A DNA stretch of 40,266 bases from Treponema sp. (GTDB lineage Bacteria > Spirochaetota > Spirochaetia > Treponematales > Breznakiellaceae): the NCBI GenBank assembly GCA_031279555.1, contig JAITIK010000045.1, positions 1 to 40,266 of the forward strand, in the 5' to 3' direction. The position numbers and the translations under genes are program-made. A model generated the notes under the pieces. That model was not told where the DNA came from and did no database searches. It saw nothing but the letters and a program-made list of their open reading frames with translations. Shown here in pieces: positions 23,154 through 32,227 of this stretch (positions within the stretch are counted from its first letter, which is position 1; the number at the start of each line of letters is the position of its first letter).

Positions 23154-24773
23154 ATGCAAAAGAATCAGTTGATCATACTCGGCGCGGGAGTCATGCAAGG
23201 ACCTGCAATCAGAGCCGCGAAAAGCCTGGGGCTTGAAGCTATTGCGGTGGACGGCGACCCAAACGCTCCCTGCGCTCAGGAGGCGGATCGTTTTGAGAAC
23301 ATCGATCTTAAAGACAAAGAGGGCGTAGAAGCCCTTGCGCGTTCTTTGCAGCCGTACGGCAGGCTTGCAGGCATTATGACCGCAGGCACGGACTTTTCGG
23401 CTTCGGTTGCATGGGTCGCGGAACGATTGGGGCTTCCCGGACTGCCGTATGAGGCGGCGCTGAACGCATCCGACAAGGGGCGCATGCGTTCCTGTTTCAA
23501 ACGGGACGGCGTTCCCTCTCCCGCTTTCACAACGCTGTCCGCCGCGCCGGACGCGGACTGGAACGCGCCTTTTCCCTTTCCGGTTGTGGTGAAACCTGTT
23601 GACAACATGGGCGCGCGAGGCTGCCGCCGCGCGGACACGGTAGAGGACCTGCAAGAGGCGATTCGTGAGGCCATCCCCTTCTCCCGTTCAAACAGAGTCA
23701 TAATAGAAGAATATATGGAAGGCCCCGAATTTTCTGTTGACGCTGTTGTATGCCAGGGAGAAATTATCATAGCCGGACTCGCGGATAGGCACATCACATT
23801 CCCGCCCTACTTTATCGAAATGGGACACACTATGCCTGCGGAACTCGATCCGAAAACCGCCGGGAATCTGCTCTCCGTGTTCAAAGCGGGCGTCCGCAGC
23901 CTCGGTATCACCAACGGCGCCGCAAAAGGAGACGTCAAACTCACGCCCAAAGGTCCCATGATAGGCGAAATAGCCGCGCGGCTTTCTGGCGGCTATATGT
24001 CGGGCTGGACATACCCCTATGCGTCGGGGGTCGAGGTTACCCGCGCCGCCATAGGGGTCGCCATAGGGGAGAATTCCTTGACTATCGCCGCATCTCTCAT
24101 ACCTTCGCGGAATTGGACTTCAGCCGAGCGGGCGTTTATCTCCATACCGGGCGTAGTCCGCTCCATAGCGGGATGCGACGCCGCCAAAGCGGTTCCCTAT
24201 GCGCGCGACATTTTTCTGTGTGTAAAACCCGGTGATATGGCGCGTTTCCCGGTGAACAATGTAAGCAAAGCCGGCAACGTTATAACCGCCGCGCCCACCC
24301 GCGCGGAAGCCGTCCGCGCCGCGGAAACGGCCGCCCGCTCAGCGCTCGTGCGGCTGGAAACGCCCAACGAGGCGACGGCTTCTTTTCTGGAAAACGATGG
24401 CGCAACGGGCGTATTCCCGCCGTCCGCCTACACAATTTCTCCTGAAATACAAAATCTGCTTGAGAAACTGCCGTCAGGGATTGAAAAAAACATGCCATGC
24501 TTTTATAATAAAGAAGTTCTGGAAAAAAACGCCGGCCAATCTCTTTCTGTTCTAGCATTTCCTGAATTTGAAACAGCGAAATATACAGACTGGCTGGGAA
24601 GAAACGCGCGGGAAAGCTTGGAAGCCGTTAGAACGCTTACTGGTCTTTCTCTTCCGGTGAAACGGGGCGTTTGTTCCGGTACGGCTTTGGGGCGCGGTTT
24701 TTGGAAAGCGCTTATACGAGGGGGCTATCAGGGGGCGGTTTATCTGATAGATTCTTTGATGTCAAAGGGCTGA
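23154..24773 (+). CDS. ATP-grasp domain protein (carboxylate-amine ligase type) with C-terminal extension
   Basis: An enzyme of 539 residues likely to activate a carboxylate with ATP and join it to an amine. A Rossmann-like pre-grasp domain (LIILGAGVMQGPAIRAAKSLG...AVDGDPNAPC) resembles PurK/PurT/CarB. The grasp domain shows FPVVVKPVDNMGARGCRRA, VIIEEYMEGPEFSVDAVV and the metal-binding GEIAARLSGGYMSG. About 130 C-terminal residues are not recognised. The purine-biosynthesis role is unlikely, since the gene heads a set with a cell-wall amidase and a GerMN protein. The ATG follows a weak AAGAAG, and the amidase ATG begins one base after the stop. Confidence 0.82.
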   Translation: MQKNQLIILGAGVMQGPAIRAAKSLGLEAIAVDGDPNAPCAQEADRFENIDLKDKEGVEALARSLQPYGRLAGIMTAGTDFSASVAWVAERLGLPGLPYEAALNASDKGRMRSCFKRDGVPSPAFTTLSAAPDADWNAPFPFPVVVKPVDNMGARGCRRADTVEDLQEAIREAIPFSRSNRVIIEEYMEGPEFSVDAVVCQGEIIIAGLADRHITFPPYFIEMGHTMPAELDPKTAGNLLSVFKAGVRSLGITNGAAKGDVKLTPKGPMIGEIAARLSGGYMSGWTYPYASGVEVTRAAIGVAIGENSLTIAASLIPSRNWTSAERAFISIPGVVRSIAGCDAAKAVPYARDIFLCVKPGDMARFPVNNVSKAGNVITAAPTRAEAVRAAETAARSALVRLETPNEATASFLENDGATGVFPPSAYTISPEIQNLLEKLPSGIEKNMPCFYNKEVLEKNAGQSLSVLAFPEFETAKYTDWLGRNARESLEAVRTLTGLSLPVKRGVCSGTALGRGFWKALIRGGYQGAVYLIDSLMSKG

Positions 24774-24774
24774 T

Positions 24775-25863
24775 ATGGTAAAAAAAGTGTACCCTGTAGT
24801 GAAACGCTGTGTTTTTCTCTGTTTTTTCCTCGTTGTCTTGTCTGTCGCAGCTCAGCCGCAGGATAAAACGCTTTCTTTAGAAGACGCCCTCGCCATACTG
24901 CCCGAATTTCAATGGGACTCTTTTCTGCAAACCGGAACTTTTTACAGTTCAGGACATTACGCCAGTTTTCAAGTGGGGCGTAAAGGAGAAAGTTGCTTTT
25001 CGCTGATTGACGGGTATGAGGTCATCAGCGCCCCCTCGCCTTATATGGAAAATGGAGCGCTCCGCTTTCCCGAAAGTTTCATCACGTCGCTCAAGAACGC
25101 CATTGACGCCGAAATCAATAACGATCTGAAACCGTTCAAAGTGGCGGCAATCATTGTTGATCCCGGTCATGGAGGCAGGGATTCCGGAGCCACAGCCGTA
25201 CAGACCATCAACGGGAAGAAAGTCTCTCTGCGGGAAAAAGACATTGCGCTTGCCATAGCGCTCAATCTGCGGGATAGGCTTGTCAAACGCTATCCCGATA
25301 AAAAGATACTTATGACGCGCGCCACCGACGTTACATTGGCGTTAGAAGATCGGGCGTCTTTTGCGAATGGGATAAAAGTCGAAGAAAACGAAGCCATCAT
25401 TTTTATCTCTATTCATTGCAATTCGGAAATGAATGCCAATCTCAAGAAGAATCCGGCGCGTGGATACGAAATATGGTACCTTCCCCCCAAGGTGCGGAGA
25501 GAAATCATTGAGAAAGACGGCTTTAACGGGAGTGAGGAAGTCAGAAGCATTCTCAACACCTTGAAAGAAGAGGAATTCACCTACGAAAGCAAGTTGCTCG
25601 CCGCATCCCTTCTTGCGCGGTTTGATGAATTCATCGCTCCGGCAAGCCCGTCGCGCGGTATAAAAGAAGAAGAGTGGTACGTGGTGAAAAGAACCAATAT
25701 GCCTTCGGTTCTGGTAGAACTCGGCTTTATAAGCAACCCCTCAGACGCGGCGTTGCTGTTCGAGAAGAAATCCATGGAAAGATACACCCAAGCCCTTTTC
25801 GAAGGGTTGATTGATTTTGTAACGCTTTACGAAAAACCGGGAGGCTTTAGCATCATAGAATGA
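24775..25863 (+). CDS. N-acetylmuramoyl-L-alanine amidase (Amidase_3)
   Basis: Exported zinc amidase that cuts the bond between muramic acid and the peptide stem of peptidoglycan. 362 residues with a signal peptide at about 1-27 (hydrophobic VFLCFFLVVLSVAAQ). After an N-terminal domain of about 95 residues, the catalytic fold runs IIVDPGHGGRDSGA (Zn His), LREKDIALA (Zn Glu), FISIHCNSE (Zn His) and VLVELGFISNPSDA (catalytic Glu). An inserted helical segment of about 70 residues between the last two may be an autoinhibitory lid. Coupled to the upstream ATP-grasp gene (1-base gap) and to the GerMN gene (ATGA overlap). Confidence 0.93.
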   Translation: MVKKVYPVVKRCVFLCFFLVVLSVAAQPQDKTLSLEDALAILPEFQWDSFLQTGTFYSSGHYASFQVGRKGESCFSLIDGYEVISAPSPYMENGALRFPESFITSLKNAIDAEINNDLKPFKVAAIIVDPGHGGRDSGATAVQTINGKKVSLREKDIALAIALNLRDRLVKRYPDKKILMTRATDVTLALEDRASFANGIKVEENEAIIFISIHCNSEMNANLKKNPARGYEIWYLPPKVRREIIEKDGFNGSEEVRSILNTLKEEEFTYESKLLAASLLARFDEFIAPASPSRGIKEEEWYVVKRTNMPSVLVELGFISNPSDAALLFEKKSMERYTQALFEGLIDFVTLYEKPGGFSIIE

Positions 25864-26366
25864 ACCCTATACCCCCTACCTTTTCCACTGTAATCCGCTT
25901 CTTTACAGGCAAGCGGATGCGACGGCTTTTGTACCTTGTTATTCTCGGCGCAGCCGCGCTCAAGAACGCGGCGGACTCTGATACAATCCGGCGCACCTTT
26001 GTCTTTTATAATATGAAAAATTATGCGCCTCAAGCCGAGGAGCACATGTTGCTGCGCTCGCGTTCCGAAGAAGCGTCCCTCACACGCTATGTGGAAGAAA
26101 CGCTCTTTGGACCACGCAATCCGGAATCGGCGCCGCTTTTTCCCAGAGAAACAAAATTGCTGTCGCTTTTTTACAGAGACGGAGTCGTCTATATCGATCT
26201 TTCCGAAGTTGCCGCGCTCCCTGTCGTCACCGGAAACGTCAGGGCTGTACCGATGGAAGGCGGCGTAGAGCGGGGATTTTCAACACTCAGAGAAAGCCTT
26301 GCAAGAAACTTTCCTTTTATAAAAGAAATCAAATTTTTTATTGAGGGGCATTCGATAGATTTTTGA
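25860..26366 (+). CDS. GerMN domain protein, membrane-anchored or exported
   Basis: A protein of 168 residues with an N-terminal hydrophobic anchor (RRLLYLVILGAAALK) and a GerMN-like domain: FVFYN, TRYVEETLFGPRN, KLLSLFYRDGVVYIDLSEVAAL, ESLARNFPFIKEIKFFIEG. GerMN domains occur in envelope proteins of spore formers and in many non-sporulating bacteria beside amidases, where they are thought to help amidase function. The ATG overlaps the amidase stop by four bases. About 20 bases after its stop the flaA promoter begins. Confidence 0.8.
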   Translation: MNPIPPTFSTVIRFFTGKRMRRLLYLVILGAAALKNAADSDTIRRTFVFYNMKNYAPQAEEHMLLRSRSEEASLTRYVEETLFGPRNPESAPLFPRETKLLSLFYRDGVVYIDLSEVAALPVVTGNVRAVPMEGGVERGFSTLRESLARNFPFIKEIKFFIEGHSIDF

Positions 26367-26386
26367 TAAATTCGGTAAAAAAGACG

Positions 26387-26414
26387 TTGACAATTTTAAC
26401 AAATGGCGTATAAT
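26387..26414 (+). promoter_or_regulatory. strong sigma70-type promoter of flaA
   Basis: TTGACA (26387-26392), 16 bases, TATAAT (26409-26414), both perfect. This agrees with treponemal flaA being transcribed from a housekeeping rather than a sigma28 promoter. Confidence 0.75.
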
Positions 26415-26462
26415 AAAGGAAAATCATCTTTTTAAGATTTTTGCAAATCAAAGGAGTTATGG

Positions 26463-27455
26463 ATGAAACGGATATTCATTCTTTCGATCATTTCATTGTT
26501 GGCAATAGGGTCTCTTCTTGCAAAGGAAGATGTCTTAATTGACTTTACACAGCTTGCAGCCGGGACTTCGGCGGAGGATAACAATGGCGTAACAGCACTC
26601 AATGAGGCGACCACCATTGACACTTCCACCCATACCGCCAACAACTACACGGACGAGCAGAAGGCTCTTATGAAGACCTCTCTTGCTATTGAAAACTGGC
26701 TGGTAAAGATTTCAAGTTCTTCTGCAACCATTCAAAATCAGGGTGTGAGCAAGAGTAAAGAATCAGCATCAAAAGCATACGGAACAGTATTGGGCGTTCG
26801 CGCGCGCTTCCCGAATGCAAGTTGGAATGTAGTGGCTGCCATTAAACCGCCATTTGAAATTCCAGCGTATGAACCGGCTGCTGAGGGAAGTGAAGCCGCT
26901 TCTAAATTTGAAGGCGGATTTGGCGTGATCAAGAATGTGGGAACCATTAAATCCGTCGCGGTTAATGTGTACGGTCTTAACTATCCTTATACGCTCTATC
27001 TTATTCTCCTTGACGGAGCTGGAAAAGAAATTTCGATTAACCTCGGTTCGCTCAATTTTCAGGGATGGGGCGAGGTTCGTTGGGATAATCCACGCTACGC
27101 CCAAGATGTACGGGATCGCCAGCTTGCTTCCGCGCCTATCTATCCCCAAGAGTCAAGTTTAATCAAATTTGGTGAATTCCGCATCATTAAGACCGGAGAT
27201 CAGCGTGGCGGTGATTTCATCACCTATTTCAAAGATGTTAAAGTCATCTACGATCAGGCTGTTCTTGAAGAAGAGCGCGATATTGATGATGAGGCTATAT
27301 GGCAGATTCAGACTACCCGTGAGATGGAGAAGAATAAAGCCACCCAAGCCAACCAGTCCAACAGCCTCTTCCTGCAAGCTGTTGACAAGAAGCGGCAAGC
27401 CGCCGAATCCTTCGATCAGCAGGAGCAAGAGGGAGAGGAATCCGCCGAAGAATAA
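26463..27455 (+). CDS. flaA: flagellar filament outer layer (sheath) protein FlaA
   Basis: Spirochaetes wrap their periplasmic flagellar core in FlaA. 330 residues with a signal peptide (MKRIFILSIISLLAIGSLLA). The FlaA pattern is clear: VLIDFTQLAA, NWLVKISSSSATIQNQ, GVRARFPNASWNVVAAIKPPFEIPAY as adjacent pieces, IKNVGTIKSVAVNVYGLNYPYTL, LGSLNFQGWGEVRWDNP and DFITYFKDVKVIYD. A Gln/Glu-rich tail ends EEGEESAEE-like. AAGGAG six bases before the ATG fixes the start; an ATG four bases earlier is out of frame. It has its own promoter and a strong terminator, so it is monocistronic. Confidence 0.95.
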   Translation: MKRIFILSIISLLAIGSLLAKEDVLIDFTQLAAGTSAEDNNGVTALNEATTIDTSTHTANNYTDEQKALMKTSLAIENWLVKISSSSATIQNQGVSKSKESASKAYGTVLGVRARFPNASWNVVAAIKPPFEIPAYEPAAEGSEAASKFEGGFGVIKNVGTIKSVAVNVYGLNYPYTLYLILLDGAGKEISINLGSLNFQGWGEVRWDNPRYAQDVRDRQLASAPIYPQESSLIKFGEFRIIKTGDQRGGDFITYFKDVKVIYDQAVLEEERDIDDEAIWQIQTTREMEKNKATQANQSNSLFLQAVDKKRQAAESFDQQEQEGEESAEE

Positions 27456-27484
27456 GCGTATCGCTTAATAACGGAAGTAAAAAA

Positions 27485-27509
27485 GGCTGTCTATTAGGCA
27501 GCCTTTTTT
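27485..27509 (+). terminator. intrinsic terminator of flaA
   Basis: GGCTGTCT-ATT-AGGCAGCC, an 8-bp stem with one G-U pair, followed by TTTTTT and preceded by an A run. Confidence 0.9.
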
Positions 27510-27526
27510 AATGTGATTGAATTAAC

Positions 27527-28753
27527 ATGGAACTACCTGACAAGAAACAGTTGCAAAACAACTATATGCGTTATGTGGATGTACGGTTGGCGACAGCCAA
27601 GGGCATTGAAGCGTATTTAGATGATATCCTCTCGTTTCTTTCCCCCCGCCCCACTGTCAAGGGAAGGATCAAGGATTTTGACAGCTATTACAAAAAATAC
27701 ATTAAACTGCTGAAGCAAAACCCTGATAGTTCGGAAGCGTCGCTTATAACCGATATTATAGGCATTCGGGTGGTATGTCCTTTTATGGTGAATCTCGGTG
27801 AAGTGCAACAGATCGTCGGCAAGCATTTCACGGTTGTTGACACCGAAAGAAAGGGTTCCAACTATTCCTATAAGGAATTTGGGTATGAATCCATCCATCT
27901 TTTGATAAATATACCGCGCGATATTATAGAAAAATATAGTTATTCAGGCTGCGATGTCGCCGAAGTCCAGATACGCACCATTTTGCAGGACGCATGGGCT
28001 GAAGTTGAGCATGAACTTGTGTACAAAGCGGAATTCACCCCGTTTGACATGAACATGAAACGAAAACTTGCGGCAATCAATGCGAGTCTCTCTCTTGCGG
28101 ACACCATATTTCAGGAAATCAGGGATTATCAGCAACAGCTTCATGCGGAATCAAGCAAACGCCGGGAGGACTTTTTCAACAAGTTGGAAGAGAATGTCGA
28201 CACCTTCCTCTTTAGCGATGTCGAGCTTGCATCAGAGACGAAGGCGTATACCGTATGGGAGCGGAACAAAAGCAATGCGACCATAGACGATCTATTGCTG
28301 AACGCGCTTTACGCGCATAACCGCAAAGATTTTGATATGGCAATCAAACAATACACCCAAATCCTGTCCATGAACCCTAAAAACAATATTATTTCCATTA
28401 TTTACAGTCACCGGGGCATGGCAAATTTTGCGCAATCTTGTTACGAAGACGCCGTTGTCGACTTCAACAAAGCGCTTGAATATGACGGCAAAGCCTACAA
28501 AGCCGTATATTATCGCGGACTCGTAAAGTTGGTTCAGCGCAAATGGGTTGAAGCGGTCGATGATTTCACGCTTTCGCTCGCCATCAACCCCTATCAGCCC
28601 TTCTGCCTGTACCGCCGCGGACATGCCAGTTACCACAATGGCGATAAAATTCAAGCGCTTTCCGATTGCGAGGCAGCCCTTCTCTTGATGCCGGACTTTG
28701 AAGATGCCATGAAATTTAAAAAATTTATCTTAAATAGAATGAACTTTGTGTAA
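27527..28753 (+). CDS. RelA/SpoT-domain (p)ppGpp synthetase fused to TPR repeats
   Basis: A small alarmone synthetase making ppGpp from ATP and GDP/GTP, fused to a helical repeat scaffold. Residues 1-200 hold the synthetase: KGRIKDFDSYYKKY, ITDIIGIRVVCPF (Asp motif), YKEFGYESIHLLI (G-Y-x-S-I-H) and EVQIRTILQDAWAEVEHELVYK with the catalytic Glu. After a helical linker, residues about 250-400 form at least three tetratricopeptide repeats (NALYAHNRKDFDMAIKQYTQ, RGMANFAQSCYEDAVVDFNK, RGHASYHNGDKIQALSDCEA). There is no HD hydrolase domain and no TGS/ACT. The ATG at 27527 lacks a ribosome-binding site and lies 17 bases after the flaA terminator. Confidence 0.9.
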   Translation: MELPDKKQLQNNYMRYVDVRLATAKGIEAYLDDILSFLSPRPTVKGRIKDFDSYYKKYIKLLKQNPDSSEASLITDIIGIRVVCPFMVNLGEVQQIVGKHFTVVDTERKGSNYSYKEFGYESIHLLINIPRDIIEKYSYSGCDVAEVQIRTILQDAWAEVEHELVYKAEFTPFDMNMKRKLAAINASLSLADTIFQEIRDYQQQLHAESSKRREDFFNKLEENVDTFLFSDVELASETKAYTVWERNKSNATIDDLLLNALYAHNRKDFDMAIKQYTQILSMNPKNNIISIIYSHRGMANFAQSCYEDAVVDFNKALEYDGKAYKAVYYRGLVKLVQRKWVEAVDDFTLSLAINPYQPFCLYRRGHASYHNGDKIQALSDCEAALLLMPDFEDAMKFKKFILNRMNFV

Positions 28754-28800
28754 ATAGAAGCCGCATTGCCTCCATGTACGTCTCAGCCGCTGGTCCTTTC

Positions 28801-29967
28801 TCAGGAGGCATGAAGAAGGCTTTTTAGTTCATAGGCACAGGAACGCGCTTTTCTATCCGCTTCCCACACCGTATCCACGGTAACGGCTCCCGTCCAGTCC
28901 CGTTGCAAAACAGCTTCTACAATACGCGCAATATCAAGGAAGCCGATTCTTTCTTTTAAAAACAGGGACACCGCTTCCTCGTTCGCCGCATTGTAAGCCG
29001 CCGGATACAAGGCTCGCGCTTTTGCAACCTGATACGCGAGCGGAAGAAGCGGAAATTTCTTTTCATCCGGCGCTTCAAACTCCAACGTTAAGGATGTCAT
29101 ATCCAAGCTGTCAAAAGAAGCCGCGCCCTTATTCGGGAAAAACAGCGCGTCCTGAATGGGCCGGCGCATATCGGGCTTTGACAGTTGGGCGTACATGCTG
29201 CCGTCTGAAAGCCGTATCATGGAGTGAACGATGCTTTGGGGATGCACCACAACCTTCACTTTGTCGGGCGGCATGGCAAATAGTTTCACGGCTTCAATCA
29301 CCTCAAGCCCTTTGTTTGCCATGCTTGCGGAATCAACGGTGATCTTCGCGCCCATCTTCCATGTCGGATGGGCGAGCGCATCTTTCGGTTTTACCCGCGC
29401 AAGTTGTTCAGGCGGCAAGGCGCGGAATGGTCCTCCCGATGCGGTGAGCATGATCGAATCGAGTTTTTCCGCGCCATCCGCGAAGCCGGCATGGGCGCGT
29501 AAAAGCTGGAAAACAGCGGAATGTTCTGAATCAACGGGTATGATGTTGACGTTTTTTTCACGGGCTTTCCTGATCGCCACCTCTCCCGCCATAACGATAG
29601 TCTCTTTGTTGGCAAGAGCCAAGTCCATGCCGGCGTCAATCGCAGCCAATGACGGCTCCAGCCCCGCCGCGCCCGCGATGCCGTTTACGGCAAGAGCGCG
29701 AGCGCCGCCACCGGACTGGGCGCACTCCTCTATAGCCCGCAATAGCCCTTCGCGCCCGGTGCGGAGAATTTCTTTCGGTGTGTTTTCGACAGCGCCGACA
29801 AGCGCAAGACAGGCGTTAGGGTATTCTTTGCCGATCCGGAGAAGAGATTCTACATCGGTATGCGCGGAAAAAAGAACTGGATCGAAGCGACCGGGATTTT
29901 CACGGATAACATCAAGAGCGTTTTTACCAATGGAGCCTGTAGCGCCAAGAATCGCTATCGTTTTCAT
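28801..29967 (-). CDS. dxr: 1-deoxy-D-xylulose-5-phosphate reductoisomerase
   Basis: Second MEP-pathway enzyme, forming 2-C-methylerythritol 4-phosphate with NADPH. 388 residues. IAILGATGSIGKNALDVI binds NADPH; ANKETIVMAGE, PVDSEHSAVFQLL (metal Asp, Glu), TASGGPFR and PTWKMGAKITVDSASMANKG are the substrate and metal site; HPQSIVHSMI closes it. The ATG at 29967 lies one base after the cdsA stop; a longer frame would run into cdsA. Last gene of the rpsB-dxr unit, convergent with the alarmone synthetase; the 47-base gap between them shows no obvious terminator. Confidence 0.97.
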   Translation of the reverse strand: MKTIAILGATGSIGKNALDVIRENPGRFDPVLFSAHTDVESLLRIGKEYPNACLALVGAVENTPKEILRTGREGLLRAIEECAQSGGGARALAVNGIAGAAGLEPSLAAIDAGMDLALANKETIVMAGEVAIRKAREKNVNIIPVDSEHSAVFQLLRAHAGFADGAEKLDSIMLTASGGPFRALPPEQLARVKPKDALAHPTWKMGAKITVDSASMANKGLEVIEAVKLFAMPPDKVKVVVHPQSIVHSMIRLSDGSMYAQLSKPDMRRPIQDALFFPNKGAASFDSLDMTSLTLEFEAPDEKKFPLLPLAYQVAKARALYPAAYNAANEEAVSLFLKERIGFLDIARIVEAVLQRDWTGAVTVDTVWEADRKARSCAYELKSLLHAS

Positions 29968-29968
29968 A

Positions 29969-30829
29969 TTAGGTAAAGAAGAACCAATACACAACGTAAA
30001 ATACCGGCGCGGCAAGCGCGATTGAATCAATAGAATCCAACACGCCTCCCCGTCCCGGAATGAGGAATCCTGAATCTTTCGTATCCGCGCTCCGTTTCAT
30101 AACTGATTCTGTCAAGTCCCCTAAAGAAGCTGTTACGCCGGTAACAAAACCAATAAAAATACCGGATGTTATCGCCGGAATTGCAGGATAACGTCTGGAC
30201 TCCAATATTTGTGGGAAAAACACAGCCGCGCACAGACCAATCAGCATTGAGGCTCCAAGACCGCCCGTGTAACCCGCTATGCTCTTGTTAGGGCTTGCGG
30301 GAATAATGCCCCGGTTATTCTTGCCGAAAAGCATGCCAAAAGCCCATGCCATCGAATCATTGCTGATAACCATGAGGAGAAACACGATAATGACGAAGGC
30401 GGCGTGCTGCCAACGTGTCATACGTATGATCCATGACATGAAAAACCCAGGATAAAGAAGCGCCGCGAAACCGGCTCCCATATATTCAAGGGCATGTTTA
30501 AGCTTCGCTCCCTTGCAGAAAACTCTGGAAATAACGATCCAAATCGCCGCGAGTATCATAACGCCGAACAAGAAATCTTCATTTATGTAAAAGCTGGAAA
30601 ACAACGCCATTGCGCCGGGAATCAAAGCTCCCAACACGACCGTCTCAACAGGGGGAATGTCCACGCCTTTTTTTCTAAAAAGACCGCCCAATTCAGCGGC
30701 GCCTATGGAACACAAGACAACGATCACTGTGTTCATAACAAGGTGATTTTTATAAGGCAAAAGAACAACGACTACCACGATAGGAAGTCCAATAAAAAAT
30801 ATCAGGAGTCGTTGTTCTATTTTATTCAT
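29969..30829 (-). CDS. cdsA: phosphatidate cytidylyltransferase
   Basis: Integral membrane enzyme making CDP-diacylglycerol from phosphatidate and CTP, the branch point of phospholipid synthesis. 286 residues with about eight hydrophobic spans; the CDS signature SVMKRSADTKDSG...PGRGGVLDSIDS is complete at residues 243-270. The ATG overlaps the uppS stop by four bases (ATGA). Confidence 0.95.
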   Translation of the reverse strand: MNKIEQRLLIFFIGLPIVVVVVLLPYKNHLVMNTVIVVLCSIGAAELGGLFRKKGVDIPPVETVVLGALIPGAMALFSSFYINEDFLFGVMILAAIWIVISRVFCKGAKLKHALEYMGAGFAALLYPGFFMSWIIRMTRWQHAAFVIIVFLLMVISNDSMAWAFGMLFGKNNRGIIPASPNKSIAGYTGGLGASMLIGLCAAVFFPQILESRRYPAIPAITSGIFIGFVTGVTASLGDLTESVMKRSADTKDSGFLIPGRGGVLDSIDSIALAAPVFYVVYWFFFT

Positions 30830-31542
30830 AAAGACACTCTCGCCTCACAGGATGCGCTATTCACGCCGCCGAATCTGCGCTCCCGTTTCTGAAAACTCTC
30901 AATAGCTTCCGCAAGATCCGCGGCTGTCCAGTCCGGCCATAGTTTATCAGAAATATAGTATTCCGCATACGCGGCTTCCCACAAGAGGAAATTGCTCGTT
31001 CGGTATTCGCCTGCGGTTCTTATGATGAGATCAGGATCCGGAATATCAGGGTTATCCAGATGCTCGGTAATAACAGTTTCGTTGATTTTTATTTCTTTAC
31101 CGGATACGCCGGCAAGCGCCTTATTTACGGCGCGGACGATTTCGTCCCTGCCGCCGTAATTCAAGGCGAGGATCACCTGCATACCGGTAAATGATTCCGT
31201 GTCTCTGCACACATCGGCAATATCTTCGGCAACATCAGGCGGAAGCCTTGAAAGATCGCCGGCATGCCGCACCCGGATATGGTTTTCACTAGCAAAAGCA
31301 AATTCGGCTTTCAGATACTGCCGCACCAATCCCATAATAAATCCAACTTCCTCAGCCGTACGTTTCCAATTTTCGGTAGAAAACACGTACAACGTCAAGA
31401 AATCAATCCCCATGCCGCTTGCGGCTTTAACGACCTGTTTTGCGGCTTTAAGCCCTTCAAGATGTCCCTGCGTACGCATAAGCCCCCGCCCCTGGGCCCA
31501 TCGTCCGTTGCCATCCATTATGATACCGACATGCAAGCCCAT
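30826..31542 (-). CDS. uppS: isoprenyl (undecaprenyl) diphosphate synthase
   Basis: Cis-prenyltransferase building the C55 carrier for cell-wall synthesis from isopentenyl diphosphate. 238 residues: VGIIMDGNGRWAQGRG with the catalytic Asp, TLYVFSTENWKR, ILALNYGGRDEIV and DLIIRTAGEYRTSNFLLWEAAYAE. The ATG at 31542 shares one base with the frr stop (TGATG); a TTG just before is in frame. DXS and DXR, also in this window, supply its substrate. Confidence 0.96.
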   Translation of the reverse strand: MGLHVGIIMDGNGRWAQGRGLMRTQGHLEGLKAAKQVVKAASGMGIDFLTLYVFSTENWKRTAEEVGFIMGLVRQYLKAEFAFASENHIRVRHAGDLSRLPPDVAEDIADVCRDTESFTGMQVILALNYGGRDEIVRAVNKALAGVSGKEIKINETVITEHLDNPDIPDPDLIIRTAGEYRTSNFLLWEAAYAEYYISDKLWPDWTAADLAEAIESFQKRERRFGGVNSASCEARVSL

Positions 31543-32096
31543 CAAACTTCCATTATTTCTTTTTCTTTTTCCGCCAGGATATCATCAATATTCTTGATGT
31601 AGTCGCCGGTCAATTTTTGCAATTCGCCAGACAGCTTTTTTTCTTCATCTTCCGTAATGGCGGAGGCTTTATGCTGTTTCTTGATTTCGTCGTTGCCGTC
31701 CCGCCTGATATTGCGTATCGACACACGGCATTGTTCCGCCTGTGTTTTTGCGACTTTGGCGAGTTCCTTTCTCCGCTCTTCGGTAAGGGGTGGAATGCTG
31801 ATGCGAATGATCTTGCCGTCACTGCTGGGGTTCAAAGACAACTCAGACGAACGGATGGCCTTCTCAATCTCGCCGATCAGCGTCTTATCCCAAGGGTTTA
31901 TGACCACAAGCCGCGCTTCCGGCGTCGATATGGCGGCCACTTGATTGATAGACTGCTTGTCGCCATAGGCGTCAACCCGTATTTTTTCGAACAAAGCGGC
32001 GGAAGCCCGTCCCGTCCGAATGGCGGAAAACCCGTCTTTGAGCGACGCGATGGTCTTTTTCATTTTGTCTTCCACATCCATTATCACTGAATTCAT
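31542..32096 (-). CDS. frr: ribosome recycling factor
   Basis: Splits post-termination ribosomes together with EF-G. 184 residues from the ATG at 32096, which has AGAGG upstream. The tRNA-like fold motifs are KTIASLKDGFSAIRTGRAS, YGDKQSINQVAAIS, INPWDKTLIGEIEKAI, IRISIPPLTEERRKELAK and SIRNIRRDGNDEIKK. Coupled to uppS downstream. Confidence 0.97.
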   Translation of the reverse strand: MNSVIMDVEDKMKKTIASLKDGFSAIRTGRASAALFEKIRVDAYGDKQSINQVAAISTPEARLVVINPWDKTLIGEIEKAIRSSELSLNPSSDGKIIRISIPPLTEERRKELAKVAKTQAEQCRVSIRNIRRDGNDEIKKQHKASAITEDEEKKLSGELQKLTGDYIKNIDDILAEKEKEIMEV

Positions 32097-32128
32097 AAAC
32101 ACCTCTTTTTAAGGCAAAGCAGAGACAT

Positions 32129-32166
32129 GGCGGCGGGCGCTGACGGCAAGCGCCAGTGGCGCCGCC
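32129..32166 (-). promoter_or_regulatory. GC-rich two-part stem between tsf and frr
   Basis: GGCGGCG (32129-32135) pairs with CGCCGCC (32160-32166), enclosing GGCGCT-GACGGCA-AGCGCC (32136-32154). It fills the position where many bacteria have pyrH. It may attenuate, stabilise or process the message; no T run follows. Confidence 0.45.
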
Positions 32167-32227
32167 GGGAATTACGGCTTGAATGGATCAATTCCACCCG
32201 TTTCATCACGCTCCCGCTCCCCATGCC

